This document shows, one piece after another, positions 1 through 9,642 of a DNA stretch of 64,000 bases. Source of the DNA: Platanthera guangdongensis (Eukaryota > Streptophyta > Magnoliopsida > Asparagales > Orchidaceae); the NCBI GenBank assembly GCA_039583875.1, contig CM077149.1, forward strand, positions 22,953,194-23,017,193, read 5' to 3'. Each line of letters starts with the position of its first letter. The first letter of the stretch is position 1. Below the pieces are notes generated by a model that was given only the letters and a program-made list of their open reading frames with translations, made no database searches and was not told where the DNA came from. The position numbers and the translations under genes were made by a program.

Positions 1-118
1 CTCGAGAACATGAAAAAGTTACTCGAGAAGAATTGCGGCTGTACTCGAGAATAGGAAAAAGTTACTCTAGAACAATTGCTGTTGTACTCGAGAACATGAT
101 AAAGTTACTCGAGAATTT
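1..118. repeat. 43-bp tandem repeat built on CTCGAG, inside X LTR
   Basis: Units begin at 1, 44 and 87. Each has two halves of 21-22 bp starting with CTCGAGAA (one copy decayed to CTCTAGAA). The array may continue to the left of the window. The same ACTCGAG hexamer core recurs in the LTRs of F and G. Confidence 0.8.
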
Positions 119-674
119 AATTGCATGAACAGAAAAATTTATAAATATATCCAAAAAATCAAACTATAAAGACGAATAGTAAATGACATTTTTGAATCGT
201 GCTTTAATATTAAAATAATCATATTTATATAGTTTTGAACAAGGAAACACAAGTTCAGAACGGAAGCCCAAACACGCGCCAAATTAAACGAAACTCGCAC
301 TGTAGGCGAACACTGCCGCTACGAACCCAACGACGAAGTCAAAACCAAAATCCGACGAGCCATTCCCGAGTTATTAATTTTCAGAGTCTACGACGAACAT
401 AAATTCTACAAAACTTCAGAAAATCGCCGTGGACCAAATATCACTCGGATCGCGACGAAACTTACCAAGCAAGTACAAAATTATTTAACTTAATTTCCAA
501 ATGCAAAATTTTCCAATTACCACAAGAATTCAAGAATTTGGCCGACTCGACCGAACAGACGCGAAAATACCTTAACGGCGACGCGCCGTCAACTCGACGT
601 TAAAAAGTAACACCCTGACGACATACCTATGACATTACCAAATCAAATAATAATCAAAATTCGGGGGTGTTACA
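1..674 (-). repeat. Partial 3' LTR of element X
   Basis: The right boundary is the inverted form of TGTAACACCCCCGAA, ending ...TGTTACA at 674, next to a purine-rich tract on the minus strand. The left end lies outside the window. The first 120 bp are a CTCGAG repeat and the remainder shows no gene. Confidence 0.75.
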
Positions 675-688
675 GTCAATCCCACTAA
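675..688 (-). other. Polypurine tract of element X
   Basis: The minus strand reads TAGTGGGATTGAC directly before the LTR TGTAACACC, the usual position of the plus-strand primer. 689-780 is untranslated sequence between pol and the tract. Confidence 0.55.
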
Positions 689-780
689 AAATAAGTTTCG
701 TCGCGAAACTTAACTCAACTCCAAAACCAAATTAGAACGAGAAAATCAAACACCCCCAAAAACATAAAGATATACTAGAA

Positions 781-2724
781 CTAAGAGAAGAGGTGCAGAT
801 GAGATTCTCTCATCGCCGACTCCAATTCTCACGTCGCGCTCTTGATGTCTTGATTTCGCTACAAAACGTTAACCATTGGTATGGGTTTTCTCCGCAACAC
901 TCGATCTTGAGAATCCAAAATACGAACAAGCATCTCAACATAGGAAAGATTGGGCTCCAACTAGGGCACAACATCAAGAATTTGTCGGTCGCTGACAACA
1001 CATTTCCGCAACTGGCTCACATGAAACACGTCGTGCACACCCGAAAAATTTGCGGGCAAATCCAGCCTATAAGCTGATACACCAATACACTCGACAACCT
1101 TAAAAGGTCCCACATATCTCGGGTCCAACTTATGATTCTTTCCAAACCTTTTAACTCCAGACATTGGGGAAACTTTGAGAAACACCATGTCCCCTACAGA
1201 AAATTCTAAATCAGTCCTACACCGATTGACATTCTTCTCACATTGTTCCTGCACTATCCAAAGCTTTTCCCGAATAATTTTCACGGAAACGTTCATTTCT
1301 TCTAATGCTTCAGGACCCAGCAATGTTTTCTCACCGACCTCGGCCCAAAACAAGGGAGTTCTGCATCGCCTCCCATTCGAGGCCTCAAATGGGGCCATCT
1401 GCAAACTTTCTTGATAACTATTATTGTATGCAAACTCCATTAATCTGAGTCGCTCATCCCACGATCCCCCATGGTCCAAAATGAAACAACTGATCATATC
1501 CTCCACGATCCGGTTCACTCTTTTCATTTGACTGTTTGTCTGCGGATGATAGGCTGTGGAATACCACAGATTAGTACCCAAACCTTCCTGTAAACTATTC
1601 CAAAAACGAGACATAAACCTGGAGTCTCGATTAGATACAATACTAATTGGCACTCCATGTAATCTAATGACTTCGTTTAAATATAGCTCATCTATCTTCT
1701 TCATGGGGTAATCAATATTAAAAGGCATGAAGTGAGCATACTTCGTTAGTCTATCAACAATAACCCAGACAGAGTCGTGCCCTCGGGGAGATCTCGGTAA
1801 CACGGTAATGAAATCCATTGAGATACTCTCCCACTTCCAACTCAAAATTTCTAAAGGCGTTAGCTTCCCACCAGGTCTGCCATGATCGACCTTTACTCGC
1901 TTGTACGTAAAACATTCTAAAATGAACTTCACAATATCACCTTTCATTCCAAACCGCCAGGCGATCTTCTTCAAATCTTGGTACATCTTGGTTGAACCTA
2001 GGTGGTATGCAATGCTGGAACCATGAGCCTCACAACACAACTTAACTCGAATGTCTTCAACATTGGGGATGCAAAATCTATCGCAATACTTCAAGGTACC
2101 CGCGTCATCGATCGAAAAATCTAGCAACTCTCCCTTCTCAATTCTCTTATAAAGGTGCAACAACTCAGGGTCTTCCATCTGATGCAATCTTGTGAGTGCA
2201 TTCCATGAAGGCTCAGCTATCTCCAAACTACTTGACAAATTACACCTCCCAACAGAAATATTCATCAAGAGAAATTCTTCTACTAGCGAATCCACAGAAA
2301 GATTAAAAATTTTCCCTATCTTTCTACTCAGGGCGTAGGCTATCACATTAGCTTTTCCCGGATGGTACTGGATCTCAACATCATAATCAGCAACATACTC
2401 TAACCATCTTCGATGGCGCAAATTCAACTCTCTTTGAGTGAAAACATACTTTAAGCTTTTATGATCGGTATAAATCTTGCATATTGCGCCATACAACAAG
2501 TGCCTCCATAACTTTAGGGCATAAATCACTGCTGCGAACTCTAGATCATGCTCATAGTAGTTCTTTTCATGTAACTTTAGCTTTCTTGAACCATATGCAA
2601 TTACCTTGCCTTCCCGCATCAACACACAACCCAGACCAACATGTGATGCGTATATATACACCATATATTCTAACCCTTTAATAGGTAGAGGCAAAACTGG
2701 GGCAGTGCACAGTCTCCTCTTCAA
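781..2724 (-). pseudogene. X pol: RNase H, integrase and chromodomain remnant
   Basis: The longest frame (961-2724) begins in RNase H, where the usual YSDAS becomes IYAS and the ADALSR motif reads AYALSR, so catalytic aspartates are lost. The integrase zinc finger follows with one cysteine replaced (CFTY for CxxC), then the core with MDF and SNRD aspartates, but the third acidic residue is lysine (QMKRV where QSERV is usual). The C-terminal integrase part ends in VFHVSQLRK. After a TAG the frame continues to 781 as a chromodomain-like segment (RVLRRKPIPMVNVL) broken by two further stops at positions where Trp is usual. An integrase polyprotein of an inactive chromovirus; not functional. Confidence 0.88.
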
Positions 2725-2889
2725 TTCTAGAAATGCTTCATCTCACTTATCGCTCCAATTAAAAGCTACGTTCTTTTGCGTCAGCTTAGTCAAAGGTGCG
2801 GATAACGTAGAGAAACCCTCTACAAACCTCCTATAATAGCTAGCCAACCCTAGGAAGCTCCTTATATCCTTAGGGGTGGTGGACCTATT

Positions 2890-3588
2890 CTAATCCATAA
2901 CAGCAGTCACCTTAGGGTCAACCGAAATTCCATCTTTATTTACCACATGACCCAAGAAGGATACCTGAGGCAACCAGAACTCATACTTACTTAGCCTGGC
3001 ATATAGCTTATGCTCCCTCAGAGTAGACAAAAATAAACGCAAGTGCTGGACATGCTCATCAGCACTGCGGGAATACACCAAAACGTCATCTATAAACACG
3101 ACCATGAAACAGTCCAGAAAATCCTTGAACACACGGTTCATCATATCCATAAAGGCAGAAGGAGCATTGGTCAAACCAAAGGACATTACTAGGAACTCAA
3201 AATGCCCATGCCGCGAACGGAAGGCAGTCCGTGGAATATCTGCCTCACGAATCCTTAACTGGTGGCAGCCTAAACGAAGATCCATCTTTGAAAACACAAA
3301 GCTACCATGCAACTGATCAAACAGATCATCAATCCTAGGATGGGGGTTTCTATTCTTAATGGTGACTTTATTCAACTCTATATAGTCAATACACAGCCTC
3401 ATTGATCTGTCCTTTTTCTTTACAAACAAGACGGTAGCACCCCAAGTCGAAGAACTCGGCCTAATAAAACCACTAAGGATAAACTCATCCAACTGAGTAC
3501 GCAGCTCCTCCAACTCACACGGGGACATCCGGTACGACGCCTTAGCAATAGGACGGGTACCCGGCTCTAGATCTATGACAAACTCCAC
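2890..3588 (-). pseudogene. X pol: reverse transcriptase
   Basis: A 232-residue open stretch covers most of the RT fingers and palm. Visible gypsy RT blocks are [57 protein letters not shown] and the catalytic FIDDVLVYS. The frame closes at 2890 shortly before the thumb and the RNase H junction; 2725-2889 holds the broken RT-RNase H connection. It lies downstream of the protease on the same strand, as in all gypsy pol genes. The polymerase active-site aspartates are kept, but the surrounding pol is interrupted, so it is a pseudogene. Confidence 0.88.
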
Positions 3589-3867
3589 GTCCCACGCAGG
3601 CGGGAGACCAGGAAGATTAGCTGGAAAAACATCCAGAAACTCTCACAACACCAGAATCTCCTCTATACACGACAAGCTAACAACGGTCTCCAAGACTGAA
3701 ACCAAACAAGCAAAACATCCGAAATTTACCAGCTTCCCAGCACATACCGTAGATATAATCGGAGAAACTTGTTGCAGAAAACCATAAACACTCCCGGGTT
3801 GACCGTTGTCCATCTTGAAGTCCAAGCGCTTAACTTTGCACTAGATAACCACATCATATTTAGACAA

Positions 3868-4143
3868 TCAGTCCATGCCCAAGATCACATCAAAATCTTC
3901 CAAGTCTATCATCTTCAAATCAACAAATAATAAAAAATAGCCTAACAAAATCGGACAACTCCGGATACCCCGATCCGACAACACCGAGTCACTGGAATAA
4001 AACTTGACTTGAAATACATCGCCGACTTGATCGAGAGTCAAACGATGATGCTCAACAAAGGCCCTAGCCATAAATGAGTGGGTAGCACCAGAATAAAAGA
4101 GAACACGCACCCAATGATTCCTTACTTTAAATTTCCCTACCAA
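3868..4143 (-). pseudogene. X pol: aspartic protease
   Basis: A 91-residue frame matches the retropepsin of gypsy elements. The conserved loop that should read DSGATHSF reads YSGATHSF, so the catalytic aspartate is lost. The block ends with DFDVILGMD, the standard second motif. 3589-3867 is the protease-RT linker with stops. The family forms a dimeric protease that cuts Gag-Pol; this copy cannot. Confidence 0.82.
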
Positions 4144-4255
4144 ACACTTACATAACTAATCAAACTACATTAAAACTCCAGCTAAAAGCTAAAACAGAAA
4201 CAAAACCAGGTTAAAAACTAACCTGAAATCACTTGGGTAGAAGTCTGGGCCTCCT

Positions 4256-5449
4256 CCTGAGACAACACGTTCAGCTTTCCCTTCCCTTTGTCTACAGGCT
4301 GCGATGGTGGCAAGGCCCGAAGCGGAGTTGGCTGTAGTGCAGGCTGAGACTGCAGGCACTTTGACTTGATATGACCTTTCTGTCCGGACTGAAAAAAGAC
4401 CCGAATCTTATCCTAAACAGTGGGTAGCATCATGCCCCTTTCGTTTCCACGTAGTAAAAACCAAATCTCCCTTAGGAGCACCCTGGTTCGTATGGACCTA
4501 CTCCTATTTCTGAGCTTCTAGCCTCTGGAAACATTTCTCAAACGGTTGCCCTGGTCGGCCACAGAAACCGCAAATTTCCTTGATCCTCTTCGTCGAAGCA
4601 GCATCGGATTCCTGAAAACTCTTACTCTCACCAGTCTTCCTCTTATACCTTCTCATTTGTTGCCCTCAATTCTTGGCATTATAAATTACCTCAACCTTAA
4701 GAGTTGCTTTGACTGCTTCGACATAACTCTCCGATTTATAAGCACTCGCCAATTGCTGGATGTCAATCTTCAGACCACCCAGAAAAATGCTTGACTCTAT
4801 TATCTTCAGAAACTACTAAATCCTGGGCGAACCGGCTCAGCATGCTAAACACCACCTCATACTCACTCACCGTGAGCTGCCTCTGCTTTAAGTGCAGGAA
4901 ATCATTTAACAAACGGTCTTGCTCGACCGATGATAGAAACTTCTTCAACAAACATTCCTTAAAGAATCCCCAAGAACATCCATCCTTCAAGTTTGCCTTC
5001 TCCCTTAGCGAACGACTCTTTTTCAAACCCTTGAGCTGGTAGGCAGCGACCATTACTCTTTGGTCCGCGAAAACTTCAGAGTAAGAGAACATCTCCTTGA
5101 TGACTATAATCCAGTCATCCAAAGCCATAGAGTCTGCCCTACCATCATAGGTAGGGGGTCCCAATAGCTGGAAGTGCGAGATGAAGTCCATCTCTGGTGG
5201 CAGCACAGCTGGGGGCACTAGAGGTGCAGGGGGAACTGGAATGCCTTGACCCATGGCCAAGTCCTGAAATCTAAGAGCCTGTCTTGCAATGACAGACAAC
5301 AAGGTATGGATCTGTGATTACATCTTCATCATTTGCCTAGACAAAGCTTCATTGCTCTATCGCAATCCTTCAATCATGACATGGTTATGAGCACCAGACG
5401 ATTTGCCTTCGGACAGGGGAGTCAACCTCGTTGTAGGACGTCTCGACAT
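4256..5449 (-). pseudogene. X gag: capsid-nucleocapsid
   Basis: The likely ATG is at 5449 (MSRRPTTRL). The clearest part (4763-5302) is a capsid-like region with LGPPTYDGRADSMALDDWI, AYQLKGL, FFKECLLKKFL and LTVSEYEVVF, the pattern of the plant retrotransposon gag domain. Nearer the C-terminus two degenerate CCHC knuckles can be read: CGFCGRPGQPFEKC (about 4530-4575) and one ending GHIKSKC (about 4345-4390). Stops occur in the N-terminal part, so the gene is dead. It would package element RNA in virus-like particles. Confidence 0.75.
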
Positions 5450-5582
5450 TCTAGAAAAGGTAACGAATGACTCGTCAAAAACAATCCCTGTCCACAACTA
5501 GGCCACACAACTAGTTCAGACCATACTTAGACACTTTTTTATGCTGCATCATGCTCTAGGATTTTATTATGATGTTATGTCC
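5450..5582 (-). other. Residual leader of X; no gene
   Basis: AT-rich sequence upstream of X gag. No primer-binding site (inverted TGGTATCAG) is present, so the 5' end of X was separated here, most simply by insertion of F at 5583. Confidence 0.5.
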
Positions 5583-5667
5583 TGTAACACCTCTAAACTC
5601 AAAAGAGGGATGGGTGGCATTTTGAGCCAAGTTTCGGACTTGGTAGAGGTCACACGGACTAGGACAA

Positions 5668-6120
5668 GGGAATGTCCCAGGGCCGTGTCGTGTTCGGTTT
5701 CGACGAGCTACTCGAGTGGTCGATGAAAGACACTCGAGACAGCGAACATGGCCTGAGACACGCACGTGTCCAGGGCCGTGTCATGCTCGGGTTGGATAAT
5801 CATCTCGAGTGTTCGACAAAAGGTACTCAAGATATCGAACACGGCCTGAGACACGGGCGTGTCCCAGGTCGTGTCCTGCTTGGGCAGTGAGCCGTGTTGT
5901 ATCGGGGGTGGAACACGGCCTAGATCCCAGTCGTGTTCATCATGATACGGGCGTGTCAAATTCGACACAGACGTGTCGAATACCCGTGTTCTCCTCGGGT
6001 TGGTGTTGGTCCTGTGTCGATGGAAGAACATGCCCCGCTATATGGGCGTGTACTAGATGACACGGGCATGTCAAGCCTGACACGAGCATGTCAAGCCTGA
6101 CACGGGCGTGTCGGGAGCCC
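5668..6120. repeat. CACGG/CCGTG repeat region in F LTR
   Basis: Units of about 94 bp start near 5674, 5768 and 5860, each with GTCCCAGGGCCGTGTC-like sequence and a downstream CTCGAG. Farther on, a 20-bp unit (GACACGGGCATGTCAAGCCT) is repeated about three times at 6059-6115. GACACGGGCGTGTC is nearly self-complementary. Confidence 0.8.
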
Positions 6121-7464
6121 GTATTATTTTTAGGATACGACGGTTTCAGCGTCAAATGGGGCACACGGCCTTGGTCATGAGCGTGTCACAAGCCGTGTTC
6201 TGCCCAGGTTTTGGATTTTAAGTGTGAATCGTGGCCGTTCGTTTCCTTCCTTTGGGATCTAAAGGTCCTGGCATATCCTGGCAGGGTTTAACATGAGAAT
6301 AGTGTTTAGAAACCCACATTTTATTTGGGTTTTCTCTTTCTAAGGGTTCTAGAGAGAGGGGAGAGCAAGGGAGAAGAAGGAGGAGAGATCCGGCCACCGG
6401 TGGAGCTTCGGAGGCCCAAATCGCAAGCCGAGTTCGGATCTACGGATGCGAGGACATTACGGTGCTTTTCATCAGCATAAATCTTCATGGCGCTGAAGAG
6501 GAATGCTAGGGTAATGATTCTCATCTTGGACATGTGAAGTCCTCTTTTCCCTTGCATAGGAAGCCCGCTCTCGCGAGTTTGTGGTGAGTGTGAGGTGTTC
6601 CTTCGGGTAGACATGAATAATCCCCATTGTTTTGCATGTAGAGTCCATAATCGAGAAAGCAGACATAGGCATGAAGTGTGAAGCCTACCCGGACAAGTTG
6701 GTATGGATCGGTGATGTTGCATTGCATGAATGGCCGGAGAAGACTCCGCACCAATGGTTGTTTTTCGGGTTTTTTACGAGGTAAATTGCAACAGGGAACC
6801 TTGGGGACTAACTCCAAGGTGCACCCGAAAAACTGGGAAGATGCGTGATGCTGCCATCTTGTGGGCCTGGGAGCAAACTTGAACATAACTTGGTTATGTA
6901 AATTGCGTGTGATCGATTTGGGACTCGGGGAGGCTTGACCCGTGCATATAGCTTAAATTGACGTTGCGGTGTAAGCAACAGGTTAAGCGGAACCGTACCC
7001 GATCTATGTCGTTCGGTACAAGCGACCTAAAGTACGTGAGACTTGTCGTTGGCATAGATGGAGGGTCTTATGAGGTCTATGGATTAAATTGACATGACCT
7101 CTGCTGGAAAGAACAAAATGCTCATGAGATTTACCGTCTGAGGGGCAGTGGTGAGACTGCGGACTTTGACCGGGTTCACCGAGAATGTGCCTTGACAGCA
7201 CGGGGTGTGTGGTCGTGCGAGCCTATGCCTGTGATGATGTGAAATTTCTCTATTATATGGCTATGCTAATAAAGTGCAGGGAAGGAGCATCGTCGCCCGG
7301 AGTTTCGGGGCGGGATTGTTATAATTTGGTTAGCTTTGCTGACCATTGCTTTTGTTTACCTCCGCTCGGTGGATTGTTGCTTGCAGGTGCTGTGGAGTCG
7401 AGTGGCAAATAGCGGGCAAAAGCCCTTGTTGCTGAGTCGGCCCTCGAAGGCCTAATTTTGAGTG

Positions 7465-7469
7465 TTTTA
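7465..7469. repeat. Target-site duplication of E, left copy (TTTTA)
   Basis: TTTTA precedes the left LTR of E; TTTTC follows the right LTR at 20394-20398. One mismatch, compatible with an old duplication. Confidence 0.65.
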
Positions 7470-9457
7470 TGAAAGTGAGCGTTAGATCAGAAATACTCTA
7501 TAGGGGGGGGGGGTGAATAGAGTATTCTTAAAAATTTCTTAACTACTATTACAGCTTTTGCTGTAAATCAAAAGTGCAGAAATTTATAACCTAGCATACA
7601 ATAAATCTAAATCACAAGCACATCAAGAACAAAAGAAAAGGAGACAACCAGACGACACAAGAATTTTATAGTGGTTCCCCAACCTGGGCACATCCACTCT
7701 TCTACCACCCTTGGTAGGAATCCACTCAGATTTTTGATCAGGTGCCTGACACCAATGATCTTTTGATCAGGTGCTCAAAACCAACCCAAGTCTTTTGATC
7801 AGGAGACTTGCAACCAAGGAATCACTTTTGAAGGGAGATGACAACCCTTTACAGAGGTGGGGGTGAGAGAGTGATGGAAGTCTTCTTTTCTCAATCACAA
7901 TGAGATGACTATGTGGATTCGATGATGTTGTCAAAGCTCCCCCTGAGATGAAAAAGGGTACAAGAGAACTGGAGCTTTGCACAGGGTGATAGACCTTTAA
8001 TTGAGAGACTTGATCCACGAGCTTTAGACTGATGGTGCTTGAGTGTGTTTAGCAAGGTCCTGGAGAAGAAGAACAAGAAGACTCTTGATTTTTTAAAAAA
8101 TGTGTTCTTCCTGCTTCTACTTCAAATTTACTGTATGCTTCTTAGTCAGTAGTATTCTTTGTGAAGCTTTCTCTATGTCTCTCTTGATTGATTCACTGTG
8201 TGTCTATCTGTCTGTGTGTCTGTTTCCGTTATTCTCATCTTCTGTATCTTTCAAACATTTGAATTTCTCTGTAATTAATGCTGACAGCCTTGAGAATAAT
8301 CGGCATTGATTTATTTCCCCAACCATCCCGTGGAAAAACGAAAAGCGATAATACTGGAGAATACCATAATTAATGCTCATTCTAACGGATACATTCAGAG
8401 AATGTTAGAGCATTAATTACCAAGGAATTATAGCATTAGAGTGGGGACAGAATGCCGGAAATAACTGAGTCTAGAATCGTCGAACAGATAGCAGAATTCG
8501 TCGAACTGAGTTCACAGTTCGTCGAGCTGAGACATTGCATTCGTCGACCAGACGTCTTCTGTTCGTCGAGCTGAGTTCTATGATCGTCGAACTGAATACT
8601 GAACTGCTGTCTCTTTTGATCTATGCCTATTCGTCGAGGTGGTAAATATGTTCGTCGACTGGAGTTCAGCAATTATTCTGTAGTTGTCAAATATCCTGTG
8701 TCGACATAAGTACTCCTGTGTGTCTACACAAATCTTCTGTGTGATGTCGACATAGCCTCTCCACAATGTCGACCGATGATCTTGATGTCTACACAAGTTC
8801 TTCTAGTGTCGACATAAGTCTTCTGGTTTCAGAGTTTGTCGAGCAAAGAATAGGGTTCATCGACCTGAGACTGGAGAACATAGTCTCGACAGAATGCTGT
8901 GATAGTCCAAAGATTCGTCGACCGAATAATGGTGTTCGTCGAGCTAAGTCTGGAGAACCTTGAATTCACTCGATGATTCTGGACTTAGACAAATTAATAA
9001 CTTCTGGAATCATAAAGGTGAAGTAGAGAGTCCAGTGATCGTCGACCAGAGAACTAAGTTCGTCGACCTGAGAACTAGGTTCGTCGACCTGAGTCAAGAG
9101 AACAGTCTGGACTTAGAATTCTGAAGGTGAAATCCAAGGATCGTCGATCTAGACTGAAGTTCGTCGAGCTCAGCTCAGAGAATATTTCTCTAAGATCGTC
9201 GAGCTGAGAACGACTATCATCGACCTGAGTTCGACGAACGTCGAACTCATTTTACTTAGTCTCTTGAGAATTCTCTGAATCTTGAGGAAAACTTTATGTC
9301 TTGAGTCTCTTGCAGTCTAATGTTGGCTAATCCATGTGATGTTGACTCTTAGGACTTGACCTAGATTCTAGGACACAACTTTGACCCTTACTATACATGT
9401 TGGGTCACAACATCCTAAGTTTGTGAATCTAGCCCAAATCAAACTAGGGATCCAACA
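7470..9457 (-). repeat. 3' LTR of E
   Basis: 1988 bp, bounded by TGAAAGTGAGC and GGATCCAACA, matching the copy at 18400-20393 along its length. It contains TCGTCGA motifs (about 8470-9240) and TGTCGACA motifs (about 8697-8820). A TATA-like ATAAAAT lies on the minus strand at 7664-7670 in the conserved context GGAACCACTATAAAATTC. Confidence 0.92.
8697..8820. repeat. TGTCGAC motif cluster in E 3' LTR
   Basis: About seven TGTCGACA/TGTCTACA-type sites are spaced about 15-25 bp apart, several decayed (GTCTACAC). It matches the denser array in B's LTR. Confidence 0.7.
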
Positions 9458-9475
9458 ATCTCCACCTATTTGGGT
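9458..9475 (-). other. Polypurine tract of E
   Basis: The minus strand reads CCCAAATAGGTGGAGAT directly before the LTR TTGTTGGATCC. B has the same site as AAATAGGGGGAGAT. Confidence 0.75.
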
Positions 9476-9642
9476 GAGGTCACTAATAGACTCAAAATAA
9501 AAACATAAAGCAAACAAAGCAGGAAAAAGATATATCTGGTACGGATAATTAACACATGCAGCAGATATATTTACATAAAAGCTTTGTTCAGACAATAAGA
9601 GATAGTTTAAGATAGAAAGATAGAAATAAAGTAGTTTATATT

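Larger units (their letters stand above)
1..5582 (-). mobile_element. Element X: decayed Ty3/gypsy chromovirus (Tekay-like), truncated
   Basis: Reading the minus strand gives gag, protease, RT, RNase H, integrase and a chromodomain remnant, then a polypurine tract and the start of a 3' LTR (TGTAACACCC). This order and the C-terminal chromodomain are those of Ty3/gypsy chromoviruses. The 3' LTR runs off the left edge. No 5' LTR or primer-binding site is present: the leader is cut at 5582 where element F begins. Every coding block carries stops or lost catalytic residues, so the copy is dead and is probably the oldest in the window. Clade assignment to Tekay is by eye. Confidence 0.85.
5583..7469 (+). 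repeat. 5' LTR of F, first part
   Basis: LTR sequence without genes. It carries the CACGGGCGTG repeats (separate entry) and scattered CTCGAG sites. The rest is ordinary unique-looking LTR sequence; E inserted at 7469. Confidence 0.8.

Noticed and set aside
5583..7469. F's LTR as the 5' LTR of X
   Set aside because: X is on the minus strand and would need an inverted PBS here; the LTR reads TGTAACACC on the plus strand and joins the plus-strand PBS at 20725.
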